Source: Adineta vaga
Lineage: Eukaryota > Rotifera
Length of the DNA: 64,000 nt
Reading direction: 5' to 3'
Assembly (NCBI GenBank): GCA_021613535.1
Contig: CP075494.1
Coordinates: 12,462,001-12,526,000 of the forward strand
In this document: positions 37,557 to 51,044 of the stretch, one piece after another
Numbering within the stretch: position 1 is the first letter of the stretch
How the letters are laid out: each line of letters opens with the position of its first letter
Translations under genes and position numbers: made by a program
The notes under the pieces: model-generated
The model's input: the letters and a program-made list of their open reading frames with translations, nothing else
Database searches by the model: none
Told to the model about the DNA's origin: nothing

Positions 37557-40500
37557 TAGCTCTAAACATAGAGAAAAAAAATAAATGATCCATTAGATAC
37601 TGAAAAGAACAATTATATAGGAAATGAATGTTGATTTTCTCCCTTTCAATCTCACCTTAGAAAAAACGACGAAAAAACCGCCATGGCCTGTCGTTTGTTA
37701 CTCCTGTGTCCACCGACAAAAATTTCTTTTTTTCAAATGAACTGACTGATTACTATTTCCTCCGTTTGCCTTTAAGTCTGACCGATCAATCAAGATTGAT
37801 GATGATCATCATTTTGACATGAAAATCTGATTTTTCTTCTAATCCCTTGTCTTTTTTTTTCATTTGATTAGATTTTAAAAGAAGAAAAAATCTCCTTTTT
37901 TTTTCTTTTTATTGATGATCGCACATTTGTCTACTTTTCGAACAATATAATCACTCGATTTATTCAATGCTTTCCTCCCATCGAGTCTAAGTAGCTTTTC
38001 ATTCATTCGATGCAATTCTGAAGATCATTGATATGAAACAGGCCTCTCGTTTTACGATTCTATAAACCATGAATGTCATTTCAAGTGGATCGCAAATACT
38101 TGGCATTCTATTTTCATATTTCTCAAGACTTTATTTTTTTCACACTATCTCATCTTTTTCTTTTTAATCGATCGTTCACAATTACTATTCGAAAGAAAAA
38201 GTTGACTTGGAACGATAGCATTATGAACTATTGTATGCTTGTTTTATTTGTTCTATCATATCGTAGGTTTCGACATCTTTTTTCTTCTTCTTCTGTCTAG
38301 TATAATCCTTTACTGCTAGAATATGTTTATTACGATTTACTTCTTTTTCTTCATTTTATCATTACTATTAGGGGCATTCTGTCGAGGTATTCTACAAAGA
38401 AGAAAATTAAAAAAAACAGATTTTGAACGACATGAATATTAATCTACTATAAAATTATAGTGTATGTTAGAAACTCTAAACTATAATCTGTTTATTATAA
38501 TGGTATACTGCTGAGTAATTCTAATCGAAATAGTAACGATGAACAAACATACCTTTTGTAATAATCTTAATACGAAGAAAAAATAACAATTTCATATCGT
38601 CCTCATGCTCAACATTTTTTCTGTCAATAATCGATCATTGACATGATCAAATGAACACAAATAACGAAAATGAAATAGTCGTAGAAAAACATATTTTAAT
38701 TGTTCCATGTGTTAATTGAATATAATATGGTTCGATGAAGTTGTTGTGTCGAATAGAAATTTTTAAAGAGAAAAATCTATAAGGATCGGCTGAATCGTGG
38801 TACGATTATTATTATTATCATTAACATCTAATTACATCTATTTAATCGTTCATTCTTTACACTTTCTCTTGTTGTTAGCAAATGTATGTGTATTTGTGCG
38901 GGCGCACACACGCACGCACGCAGATACGCTCGTTTTTCTCTCCCATTGAACGAGCGAACAAACACTAGATAGATGTTGAAGAAAAAAAAAGAGAAGAAAA
39001 AGTGTTATTCGGATGAAAATCTCAAAAAAAGAAACTCGTTGTCGTCGCTGTCAATGACACTTCTTTCCTACATACGTCCAGAAATGAAAACAACGAAGAA
39101 TCTCGTTTCTTATTATGTTGTGATTTTACATAACCATTCATCGTCATGATCATCTTGAGAAAGAATGAGTTCAATCTTTCACATATTGTCGTTTCCTTCC
39201 GGATTTCATCTTCCTATCTTACTGTTATTTCCCAGTATAGAAAAATAAAATGGATGCATTTGAATTTTTTATGATCGAAATATCTCAAAGGACAATTACT
39301 AATAATACTTAACGAAACATGAAATTTACTGATTTCTATCAGATTTTCTCTTATACATCCAAATAATACACTCTTGTCTAATATTTGTCTAAGATCAACA
39401 ACGAAGTTCAATACACGATCGTGTTTAATAAAAGATCGATAAACGAATGTGAAAGATCGATTCGGAAATCCAAATATTTAATCTTCGATCGAGGAAACTC
39501 TTAATAAATCTCATGTAAACGTTTGGTGTAACCCCGCGGGCGTATGTATTCAGAAATACAAAGAAGTGTGAACAAGAACATTAAATCTATTCAAAGCTAC
39601 AAGAGACTAATAAAAAGGTTTTGTGCCATTCTCAGATGAATACATAGATAATTTGCTGTAGATAATCTAAAACTGATGATTAGAATTTTTTGACTTGCCT
39701 CATTTTAGTATGTACCATTTAGCTGTTTTTTTATTTTTCATAACAATGTATACATACTAATCTTCCAGAAAAACAACATCAATAGCAATTATATTGATGC
39801 TGATTGTCACATTGTACACAAATATATAAACATAACTGTCTATATGTATATATATATATAATATTTATCAGTAGATCAAAAATAAGACCGACTATCTTGC
39901 AAGAGAGTACCTTTCGAAGAAGCAAAAAAAAATGTTCTTAATAATATAATATAAGGAGAATATGGCAATCATCGAAATCCTAACTGAATTAACCAGACAT
40001 GAGTTATATATGTCAAAGGAAGTTAAGTCGAAAGTTAATTGAGTCGGACATACGCATAAACGAATATATAGTACGTCTGTCACGCAAGTTTCTTCTCTTT
40101 TCTTTTTGTTCTTGTTCTTGTTGTCAAATATTAAGACAAATGAATAAATTTGGAAAGATAGATTTTGTTTAGTTCGAATGATTGACTACACATTAGACAT
40201 CAACTATTAACTAATAATAGATTATTTAGAACATAAGAAAGAAGAAAAGAAAAAAAAACATTCTTCTATGTCAAAAGCTTATTATGTTAACAGTTTATCA
40301 ATAAGAGCATCAGAAATCAACATTATTACGTTAGAATATCTTATCGATTCTTGTATCTGGATACATATGTATATATATATATATAGACGTAGGCATATAT
40401 ATATTGAAAAAAAATAGATCAGAATATGAGATAAGAGTAGAAAGAATATGTATATTATTATTACTACTGTCATTATTATACTGTTAATTATATCAACAAT

Positions 40501-41907
40501 AAATGAGCATCAATGCATGCTTCGAATTATATTCTAACTGTTACTATAACGAATGTTCAAGATGGTAGTGTGATTTCCATATGTCGATAGATATGAAGAG
40601 AAATAAAAGGTTATTTGTCACTGGTTGATAATTAAAACAATAAAATGTTTGCATTCATTTGACTATGGAACATTTTCTTGCACCTTTCATTTCTACGTAT
40701 TCTTAGTAAATCTCATAGGAAGAAGAAGATGATGAAAAAGTGACTGGAATTATAGAGAATAATATAAAGAGCATTAATCATAAGAACAATAAGCATGTTC
40801 TTTGACTTTATCTTAAGAACAACACATAGAAAGAAATTAAGAAGGGAGCCATATGAATGAAAAAGTTCATCAATAACTTGAAGCCATTAATAGTAAACAA
40901 GAAAAGAGAAGAGAAGAACAGACGGATCGAGCATATTGTAGAAAAACCGTTAGGCAATGTTGCACCATTGCTTTCTTTTGCTTATTAAATCATTATTTCT
41001 TTATGAAGGTTCTTTTTTTTTGTCGTAGGTACGGCGAAGAGAACAGAAGAAACTAATGAACTACTAGAACAAGCGAACGACAAATTGTTGAAAAACTTCG
41101 AACTAGAAAACCATGAAAATCACTTAATTAGAAATCACGCGTTCAACATTAAAAGACTAATCGAGCGTTACGAATGCTACTTCCTGTAAGCATCCGAATA
41201 GAAACAGTAGTGCGAGTGAATGAACACAAGTCTTTATTTTTCTTGTTCTTTTTTGTGCTTATTTCTTGCTTATTTGCTAGTATGCATATATCTATATATA
41301 TCTATATATATATATGCAGGTAAAAAGACCTTATTTCATGTCAATAATTAGAAGTATCATATTAATGAAGAGGACGGAAGTTTTTTCTTACTATACTTTT
41401 GCATGAGGAATTCTATATTCTCGGTCTTAGAAGGTTCTATATTGTGGTTAAATTTTTCTGTAATTGTTAAAATGATCTATGTTATTTCTGTGATATAGAT
41501 CGAGAAGAAGAAGAAAAAAAATAAAACGAAAATTTACCGTCGTCATTGATATCTCTATTCTGATCGTTTCTTGTCGTCATTTATCTTCTGTTTTGAGAGA
41601 ATGATGAAAGTATATTGTCTTTTTTTGTCTATCTCAAATAACTGACATACAAATAATTTGCCTAAAAGAGAAGCTTGACACCTCTATTTCTGCTTGCATA
41701 TTCAACCATTATGCGGATTATCTTGTTAACTCTCTGTTTTCTCGTTCTCCTTCTCTCGCGAGTACGCATGTGTTAGGTTTCATTCGAAGTGTCAATCGAA
41801 TTTCGGAAAAAACTACTCACTGTATGCATTCAGGACCGTAGATGGTAAAATCGAAATAATTCAAGGTACATTTTAAAATTGCAATGCATTGAGAAATGAA
41901 ACGGAAG

Positions 41908-41939
<32 letters not shown>

Positions 41940-42800
41940 GCCAGAAGATCTTTGTCGATATGGATAATGATGACGAAGAAGTATTTATTGTATATTTGAT
42001 TGTGTTGATCAAGAAATAGAAGGAGATAAAGAAGAGACTATAATGATAATCGTAGTGCTTGTTTGAATTGTTGATTGCTCGATTTCGTCTTGATGCTTGT
42101 TTGTCGTCGATGAAACTTAACTGTCATGTTAGTTGTCGATCGATGTAGATAGTGGTATTTGCGACATGGTAGGTTTTTCTCGCCGTTGTCGCTCTTAATC
42201 ATCAATGCGGTCGGTCGGTCGGTCTGCGGTTGTTATTATGATTTGTTATTTGAAAGACATAGCGAGACAACAAGAGAGAAAGAAAAGAAAAAAAAGAAAT
42301 TGTCGAAAGAAAAAAAAAGGAAAAGAAAGTGTGTATGTAGTTATCCCACAAAGAGTTCTAATAGAAGAACGAGCAAGATGAGCTTTTCTTCCCTATCATA
42401 TACGAGATTTTACATATGAAAGCATACACATCTCTTCCTTTTTAATACCTCTATCAACAAAGAAATCAAGGAAAAACAGAAAGAGAGACAGAGTCAGAGA
42501 GAGAGAAGACAACATTAGAGCTTCTTTTCTTATTGTTGATTATAGTCATCATTTTTAATTTTGATGTATTATTGTTAAGCATGATATAAAAAAGAAGTCA
42601 ACAGACAACAAGAGCTGCTTTTGCTGCTCTTTTGTCTTGCTTTTGTTATCACCGCTTTGTCTAATTGCGTACCAAAGACCTTGGTTCTCCTTTTTTTAAC
42701 TCTTCAGCATCAAATCCAGCGATTGCATGATGGTCTTTTCGTCTCTCCTTCGTCATCTTGTCACGCAATGAAAGGCTTTGTTCTAATGATCGCTTTTCCC

Positions 42801-42839
<39 letters not shown>

Positions 42840-44689
42840 ACGTTCCCTTTTCTTTGGCTTCTATTACGTCGTGATAGTTTCGTCAACACTGCTAGTGTTC
42901 CCCTTTTCTCACTCTCTTTTCCTTGTCATCATTGTCGTCAAATTGGCACGGACGACAGCGGAAAACAACAATCATCCATCCAACACGATCATCCAAACGC
43001 GATTCATGCGTATACATTCTCGTTTGTTCTTGTTAAGTGGATACTCACAACGACAAATGTAACAAACGACGAAAAAAAAGAGAGAAAGAGAAACAAGTAG
43101 AATGAATAAGAAAAGAACAAAGAAAGAGAGAAAGAGATGGATAAGGATTGATCGATGTCAGTTGCATCGATGGATCGATTACAACGTACACGTTTGCATT
43201 CAATTCAATAGCCTACTTGTTTTTTATGTATTCGGAAAAAGGAATAAAAAGAAGAAGAAGAAGGAAAAAAAATCAAGATCTAAAAAAGAAAAGACCGGAA
43301 AGAAGAAAAAGGTGATTATGATCAAATTCTTTTCTTCTTATGATTGATCGAGCTTTGTCTTTGTGAATAATACTATTATCAGGAAAAGGTTGAATACCGC
43401 ATATTGTATTATTTAGAATTTATTATTATCTTTTTTTTTCAAAATAAACTTATTCAAACTGCAAGGAAGGTTATTAGAAAGAAAATATTCTTCAAAGTCT
43501 TGTTCTTTCTATTTAGTTTACAGTTGATGACAAGTTTTTACTAATTCTATAAATACATATTTAATACTCTCTCATCCACGTTGATTAGTTGCTCTGTAGT
43601 ATTATTATTAATCAATTTTCTTTCCAAAAAAAGGAAAGAAAAAAAATTATACTTTTTCATCACAATGAAAGTGATATTTATCGGCTTTCTTCTGTTATTT
43701 TTGTATTTCTATTCTCTAATGTTTTTCTAAGAATTCCTTGATTTTATTATTCTAGGTGATGTTTATTAGACTTCACATGACAAGTTCTAAAGAGAGAATG
43801 TAACAAATCAACATACCTACATCATCATTAGATTGCTGTGAATAGAGTAGCAATAAGATATAATCTTGACTTTTCCAATCACAGAAGATATAGATATCAA
43901 TATGTCTGTTCAGTAATGTGTAATTCACTGAAAATGTCAATGAGAAAATGGTTTCTATTATCACTCAATATCTTTACTCTCTATCCGTATAGAGAGAACC
44001 TTCTAAGAAGAAGAAGAAGAAGAGCAAATACACATCAGGGTGTAAGCGACTAAAGGATAAAACATTCAATGATCAAACATATGCCATCGGCAACATATCC
44101 TCTTCATTAAAACAAACAAATAAATAGAAACCATCAATTCAATTTTTGACTAGAGTTTGTATAACAATTGACATAATTCAAATCATCATCTTTCTTCATT
44201 ATCATTTGATTGATGTGATCATTATTTTCAACTAATAATAATATCAAAATGCAAGTTTCTCGTTCGACATTTTTTCCATATCAATACAAGATGTTTTTTT
44301 ATCTTGAAATAAGTTTTTTCCTCATGGAAAATTGTTAAGGACATGTACTTTTTTTTCTAAATAGATATCTCTCTTAAGACACGTTCATGTGCATGACTTG
44401 ATTTGAACTACTAATCTCTTGTTTGAAAAGTAAAGATTAGTTGACACATTTAATTAACAAAAAAAATGTTTATTTACTATTGATATGTAATCATCGGCAA
44501 AGTTTTAATCAATAGTCGAACATGTTGATCTATTAAAATCGATTTTGACCGAGAACGTAATTGTAAGAAATAGATATGTATTCAAAACATTGTCATGATA
44601 TTTAGTATTTATTAGAAAAGTTGACATAGCAAGTTTGAAGACATCATAATACATCGCTATTAACTCACTAAATCATCAAGTTCATTTTT
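37557..44689. other. Gene-poor region with microsatellites
   Basis: Over 7 kb without any exon I can support. It contains purine- and pyrimidine-rich runs (GA/CT), a CA run at about 42815-42841, a GGTC repeat near 42212-42223, GCAC repeats near 38900-38922 and several (AT)n runs (39848-39860, 40370-40384, 41287-41317). ORFs of 80-160 codons at 42159-43347 are low-complexity. It may hold leader exons and promoter elements of the innexin gene on the minus strand. Confidence 0.4.
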
Positions 44690-45352
44690 ACGTAGGATGA
44701 TAGAGAAAAAAATGCTCATTTCTTCCTATGCTATTTGATCATACTTCAACCAATATGATAAAAATAAAATTTTGATAAGAGCTGTTGCATTTGTATGTGT
44801 CATAGTAATACGAAAATAGTCAATCGTTTTTGAATAACTTTCAGTAGAAACAAGATTGAGAAATCTGCGATTTTCACCATTGAAAAGAAGAGATGAAGAT
44901 GCAATGAATCGTAATTATATTACCGATTTTTTCGACCTACTTGTTATAAGGTTTTCAATTGATCTTTTTAGGAACAAACCTATCTCGTAAGATGTTTATA
45001 GTGAAGTTTCCATAATCAGATGTAAATTCAAACTATTAATCGAAGAACTACAAACTACGAAAGACTGATATGAATAATATGATTTTTCGTGAGAAATGCT
45101 CGTTATTTGTGCTTTTTTCGTTTTGCATGGAAAAAAATACTGTAGAAATCGATATTAGAAAAACGAATAATACATGATTCAATGCAGCTTTCTACTGAAA
45201 GTTATTCAAAAAATATTGACTAGCATTCATGTTACTATGACACATACAAACGAAACAGCTCTTATCAAAATTTGATTTTTATCATATTGGTTGAAGTATG
45301 ATCAAATAGCATAGGAAGAAATGAGCATTTTTTTCTCTATCATTCTACGTGT
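44690..45352. mobile_element. Fold-back / long-TIR MITE-like element
   Basis: Two arms of about 160 bp in inverted orientation: 44690-44850 and 45190-45352. Side by side they agree at over 90% of positions across the whole length, for example AATGCTCATTTCTTCCTATG in the left arm and its exact complement in the right. Between them lie about 340 bp with no ORF. The outer ends are near TACGTAGGATGAT and ATCATTCTACGTG. No clear target-site duplication is visible. Size, absence of coding capacity and long terminal inverted repeats fit a non-autonomous DNA transposon. Confidence 0.78.
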
Positions 45353-45725
45353 AAAAAGAAACTTTTATCAAGCTTAATATGTGATACTAAAAAGTCGTTG
45401 CCACTGCTTTTGAATAACCCTATCTAACGACATACACCATTTATCATAACTAAAATGTTTATTTTATTAAATACAGAATGGAGTAATAATCTATATTATA
45501 TTTGATATTTATTTCCAACATGTGTCATTCTTCAAATAGACTTATCTCTTCCTTTTCTCTTTCTTGGAATAAAAATGATTTATTTATAGTATAAAGCCAA
45601 TGACGGTTTTCGAAACAACTAACAAAAACATTGTTTTGGATTCTCATACTTTTGTTAATACGGTCAATTTGAGAACTGTTCGGGTTTTTTTTTCAAAAAA
45701 TTTCTTTTACTTATATAGACTCAAA
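45353..45725. other. Intergenic, 5' of the SLC5 gene
   Basis: About 370 bp between the fold-back element and the SLC5 start. It should include the promoter. A T-rich run lies 40 bp before the ATG. Confidence 0.35.
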
Positions 45726-48231
45726 ATGAATTATCTCAGTTGGATTGATTATGGAGTATTAGTGGTTCTTTTAAGTACAATGATATATATTAGAGTTCTA
45801 ATTGCATGATTGAATTCTTTCTGTGTGATAGGTCTATCAGCAGGTATTGGTATTTATCATGGTTGTATTCGATCAAAACAATTGTCTACGAATGAATTTC
45901 TTATCGGTGATGGACAGATGAAAGTAGAGAGAAGAGTTGAATAGAGGACTGATGAACTAATCAAATCTTCTAGATTTTACCTACTGCAATGAGTTTATTG
46001 GCAACTGTGATGTCAGCAGCAACCCTACTTGGAGGACCTGTTGAAGTCTATGCATATGGTACAATGTATCTCTATTGGAGTGAGTTAGTTGTACGTTTTG
46101 ATTTCAATGCTTTATATTGTATATTTGATAGTTTTTTCTTGGATAATTGGTACATATTTCACAACAAAATTCTTTATTCCTATGTTTCGACAGATTGGAA
46201 ATATTAGTATTTATGCTGTATGTTTGTTTTATTTTCCGAAGATTTTCATATCTCGATGGCTATTCTTTTAGTATCTCGAACAACGTTTTTCATTATCAGT
46301 TCGAATTGCAGTAACACTTACTTTCATTATCATCAATGTAAATTCGAAAAGATTATTTAAACTTTGTTCTATCTATTGTGTTTAGATAATTTATTGCGCG
46401 GTTATTTTGTATGGACCAAGCTTAGCATTAAGTCAAATTACTGGTTTAGATGTTTGGTTAGCAGTAGTTGCATGTGGAATTATTTGCACACTTTATACAA
46501 GTGTCGTATGTATCTGTTTGATATGTATATTCAAACTATGGTCGACGTTTTCTAGGGTGGTATAAAAGCAGTGATATGGACAGATGTTGCACAGACAATA
46601 ATGATGGTTGTAGGAATAATTCTATCGATTGTTTTTGGTGAATTTCGAATAATTTCTATATTCTTTTTTAAAATATGCTATGATTAGGATTGATTGATGC
46701 TGGTGGTATAAGAAAAGTATTTGAAATAGCAATCGCTGGCCAACGAATACAATTAATAAAGTATGTACAATTTAGTTTTGGAGAATTCTATCTATAAAAT
46801 TATCTTTAGTTTAACATTGAATCTATCAACGAGATATTCGATTTGGAGTACTTTTATTGGAGGTGGTTTGTATACATTAGCAGTATGTTCATGTCTTCAA
46901 ACTCAAGGACAACGATATATGTGTGTAAAAAGTACACGAGCAGCGCAGAAGTATGAATTTCAAATCAATTTCATTTGTATGATTATCGAATTGATAGAGT
47001 CGCTTGGATAAATGTAATCATGTTTTCAATAATGCTCTTATTTTGTGCTTGTATCGGATGTATTATTTATGCAAAATATTATCAATGTGATCCATTACAA
47101 GCAAAACTTATTTCGAAACCTGATCAAGTAGGATGATTATTTCTTTGATGATTGATACACACAAGTTCTGTTTATAGATGTATCCATTATTTATTGTGGA
47201 AACATTAGGACGATTTCCTGGTTTAACTGGTCTGTTTATTTCTAGTGTGTTGAGCGCATCATTAAGTACAATTTCCAGTGGAGTAAATAGTATAGTTACA
47301 GTTCTCATTGAAGATATTTATAAACGAATATCAGTGAAACATACAATCTCAGATAGGAAACAAGCAATCATTTCGAAGATACTATGTAGAAACTGATTGA
47401 GAAGAAAATATTTCGTTTGAAAATAAATTTTTAATTTGTTTTTTCATATAGCTGTTTTAATTGGTTTGTTGATTATATTTTTGGCATTCGTCACGTCATA
47501 TTTAGGTGATAATATTCTCGTCGTTGTTTTTCAAATCTGTGGAGCACTTACATCACCTATTCTTGGTGTTTATTTACTTGGTTTTTTTGCACCAAGAGTG
47601 AATAGTCGAGTGAGTCAATCGAATGAAAAGTATTACTTTTAACTGATTGTCTTTTATTTGTTTATACAGAATGTTTTAGTTGCATTTTTACTCTGTTTAA
47701 TCTTTCAAACATGGATTCTGATTGGTGCTAATCTTATGATCAAACAACAGATTGGAAGAAGCGGACGATTGCCAACATCGATCAAAGGTTGCTCATCAAC
47801 AATTAATATCACTACACAACCGATCATTATGAATGCAACGTAAGATTATCAAAATAGACAAAAATATTGAACAGATTGATGCACATATATTCTAGTTCAA
47901 GTCATCCATTATTGCCACTCTATTCAATCTCTTTTATGTGGTATGCTTTTACTGGCGTTTGTCTCACTGTCATTCTTGGTTTACTTGGATCTTTTATCTT
48001 TGGTAGAGTAATTTATATTTGATAAAATCATTATGTATTCAAATACTTTAGGTTCAAACAAATCAAATACAGTAGAAAAATCATTATTGGTATCATGGAA
48101 AGACGTATGTATACATAAATTTGTATCGTAACTTTCAAAATCTCGTCAATTCTCGTCTCTAATAGAAATCATCTAAGTATGATTGTCAAGATCAAGAATT
48201 ACAAACTATTGAACGCGAACGAATGTTATAA
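45726..48231 (+). CDS. SLC5-family sodium/solute symporter (monocarboxylate or vitamin type)
   Basis: Sixteen short exons (45726-45774, 45832-45923, 45974-46079, 46132-46217, 46272-46337, 46386-46505, 46556-46637, 46688-46760, 46810-46950, 46998-47127, 47178-47385, 47452-47609, 47670-47839, 47896-48002, 48052-48104, 48166-48231) join in phase into 568 residues with about 13 membrane segments. Family marks: SAGIGIYHG in the first helix; SLLATVMSAATLLGGPVEVY after it; WTDVAQTIMM; YLLYxx-type helix around TQGQRYMCVKS; and SSVLSASLSTISSGVNS, the helix that contributes sodium-site serines. The sequence looks closest to SLC5A6/A8/A12-like transporters, which carry multivitamins or monocarboxylates with sodium across the plasma membrane. 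The substrate cannot be read from sequence. It ends only 46 bp from the convergent 7TM receptor gene. Confidence 0.85.
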
Positions 48232-48277
48232 ATTCATTAATTCGTTTTTTAAATACAAATTTATTCGAGAAATTTAC

Positions 48278-49530
48278 TCATAAATCAGCTTCTGAATCAT
48301 CATGATTAATATTATTATTATTATTATTCGAATTGTTTTTAAATGGTCGACGAAATTTATCTCGAAGACGAGTATTTGTTCGTTGCGACGAAGAAAATGG
48401 TTCCGAACGATCATTTATTGTATCATTCTCTTCAATATTTTCCAAATAAGGTCGACTAAAAAACAGTTCATACATGAATTGTTTTAATGGATCACATGCC
48501 ATTCCACAAATGACAATAGGAAGAAGAATACAACGAAAATTAATTGTAAATAACATCAATTTTAATGCTATTGATTGTGAATCTAAATTATCATTATTCA
48601 TGTCACTGACGATAAGATGGAAAAAAAGTAAAACAATTTCCGAACTAATTACACATGATGAAAGAGATAAATACAATTTGGTATTCACACTAAATCCACG
48701 TACAGAATTGCCTGGTCGAAAACGTGATAAACAACCTTGTTGAACAAGAATGATTACTAATAGAACAATCAATAAACCTAATGCTACATATTCAAACCAA
48801 TATTGTATAATATAAAATGATACAATTTTTGCATAAGTATCAATATTCATTGAATTAAAACAGTATGGAAATGTTATATTTCGATCAGTCGAATTTGCAT
48901 TTATATCTGTAATATCATCACGAGAATCGAAATCAATATCTTCGGCTTGTTCGATGTTTGAAAGTTGTTTTCTTGGTAAAATTTTGAAAATATCATACAA
49001 TCGTTTGAAAAATATTAAAATCAAAGTAATGAAGATTAATAATGCATATAATCTTTGAAATAATTGATGGTTTGTTTTGGTGCGACAATAAATTTTAGTA
49101 AAAATTTTTGTAAATAATCTTTCCAAACTAAATAATAATGTTAAATAAAGTCCAATTGGTTTAGCAAATGTTGATATATAAACAACAAAACGACATCCAT
49201 GATACGGTAGATTTGGTTCACCTGCATTAGTAATCATATATGCTTGAATAAAAAGCGAAGACATATAGGATAAACCAACGATACAAACCAAAAGAAAATG
49301 TGTTGAACGAGTTGTACGAAGTGATCCAGGTGCGAAAAGATATAATAAGGGAAGAATTAAAGAGCAAAGAAGAGCGATTGACCATGTTAAAAGATAATTA
49401 TGTATAAAAGTGATTGAAAGAAAACGATCCAATGATTTATAACTGATATAATAAGATTTCTATGAATGAACATTTTCTAGTAAAACAATTCAATGAAAAT
49501 CAATCTACTTACAGCTGCTACCCAATCCAT
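48278..49530 (-). CDS. Seven-transmembrane (rhodopsin-type) receptor, orphan
   Basis: Two exons: 49530-49513 codes MDWVAA, and 49459-48278 continues in phase, giving 399 residues. Seven hydrophobic helices are visible. A conserved-type cysteine (YHGCRF) sits at the start of helix 3 and a partner in extracellular loop 2 (FPYCFN), next to N-glycosylation sequons (NST, NIT). The E/DRY position at the end of helix 3 reads SLERLF (E119-R120). Helix 7 ends in IVICGMACDPLKQFMYELF in place of a textbook NPxxY. The cytosolic tail has an Asn run encoded by an AAT repeat. It is a GPCR of the peptide-receptor kind common in rotifers; the ligand is unknown. The six-residue first exon depends on one of several possible acceptors and is less certain. 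Confidence 0.72.
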
Positions 49531-49761
49531 GGTACTCGTTGGTTAAGAAAATGTATTGAAATGAAATAGATAAGAATGATGATGGTTCCGTTTTCGATTG
49601 AAATGAAATATGAGAGAAACTATTATCAAAGATTCTAATTTATTCTTATCAGTTTAGTTTTATCAATTTTCAAAAAACTGATGAAATAGAATATAGAAAA
49701 AAAAGTAGATGTTAAATAAAATAAAATAATCATTTTTATTATCAAAAACAACATTTTTATA

Positions 49762-51044
49762 TTACTGAGATTTTTTAATATAAAAAAGATTCGAAGGAAA
49801 TGACGATGATTTCTCTTTTGACACAGTGCGGTTTCTAACGTATATAATTAAAGCTACACCATAAATACACCAGGTAATATATTTCATAATTGATGATACT
49901 GGATAGAGAATGCTATACAATAATGATACTATCAGCACACCAAATTGGATAATTTGACTAAGTAGATGAGTGATAGATTCCTTTTCAGTCTTTTTCTGTA
50001 TATTTTTTCGTTCTTGTACAGTTGTATTAGAAACTTTCGAATCTACTTTCTTCTTTGGAAAGTAAGCGATACAGAAGAAATGAAGAAACAATCCAAAATA
50101 GATAAAATACATTGCAAATGACCAGCCAATATTTGAATAAGTTACATCACATGCATTACCCATCTGTTTGTAGGTATAAGCTTTGTAATTAACAAAACAC
50201 CCAACAACCATTTGCAAAAGTTGACAAACAGTTATACTGATTTGTACCCATATAGGTATGCGAAATTTCATTGCACGGAATGCATAATACGAATACATCA
50301 TTGCTAAAATGAATGAAAAATGAAATAGATCTAATAATGTCGAAAGAAATCATTTGATTCACCATGTACGGTATAGTTCATAAAAACAAACCAACGACCA
50401 CTTGCTGTCCAATTATGATAACTAAAAAACATGACTATACAGGTGAATGAGTATGTTTTGAGGTTTGATTACCTATACAAGGCATATACCATGACAGTTG
50501 CATGATGAAACCAATGAAGAAAGATTAATTTTTGTTTACGAAGAACGATAAATAGGGTATCGATTAATTCGGGTATTTTTGACCAACAAAATACTGTAAT
50601 CCTAGAGTAATACGAAACAAAATTGAGGTAAAATTGAATTTCTATCAAAATAATAACTTACCAAAATCCTGTAATTCCATAGATATTATCTCGATTACAT
50701 ATTGTGTATTCAAGACCTTCTTTATTTAAATTGTATATCATTTCTGGAACACATCGAATCATTCCGAAGATACTAAATAATGCTAAGAAAATATTCCATA
50801 AAATAAGTGATCGACGCAATTCAAAACGTTCTCTTGTTTTCATCCACATTTGTCCATAAAAAGTCAAACCAATATAGACAATGGCAATGACAATACTTAA
50901 CCACCACCATCGATTCATCCAAGCACCGATCGAATTTGCAAAAGATTTATCAGCAAATGATTGTTCAAAATCAAATACCATTGGATGATAGAGACCATCG
51001 ATATCTTTTACCCAAGGTCTCAGTCTTAATCCAAAAATATCCAT
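49762..51044 (-). CDS. ELO-family very-long-chain fatty-acid elongase (ELOVL3/6-like)
   Basis: Four exons (51044-50662, 50601-50473, 50421-50363, 50303-49762) encode 370 residues. The catalytic histidine box is intact: H157, H160 and H161 in [10 protein letters not shown]. Other family motifs are [28 protein letters not shown] and [12 protein letters not shown] enzymes condense malonyl-CoA with fatty acyl-CoA in the ER membrane, the first step of elongation; the motif wording is that of the ELOVL3/6 group acting on saturated and monounsaturated chains. The usual protein ends soon after [14 protein letters not shown]. Here about 85 more residues follow with two extra hydrophobic segments, and the last four residues are KKSQ, a dilysine ER-retrieval signal. 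The extension is in the same exon and frame. Confidence 0.92.

Noticed and set aside
42815-42841. CA repeat as a possible Z-DNA or regulatory element
   Set aside because: An ordinary short microsatellite; nothing near it suggests a function.
42159-43347. Plus-strand ORFs of 80-160 codons
   Set aside because: Their composition is simple-sequence (Lys/Glu/Arg runs, SLTHTHTHTHT from a CA microsatellite), with no domain or splice support.
48302-48743. Plus-strand ORFs opposite the 7TM receptor
   Set aside because: Shadow frames of the receptor exon on the minus strand.
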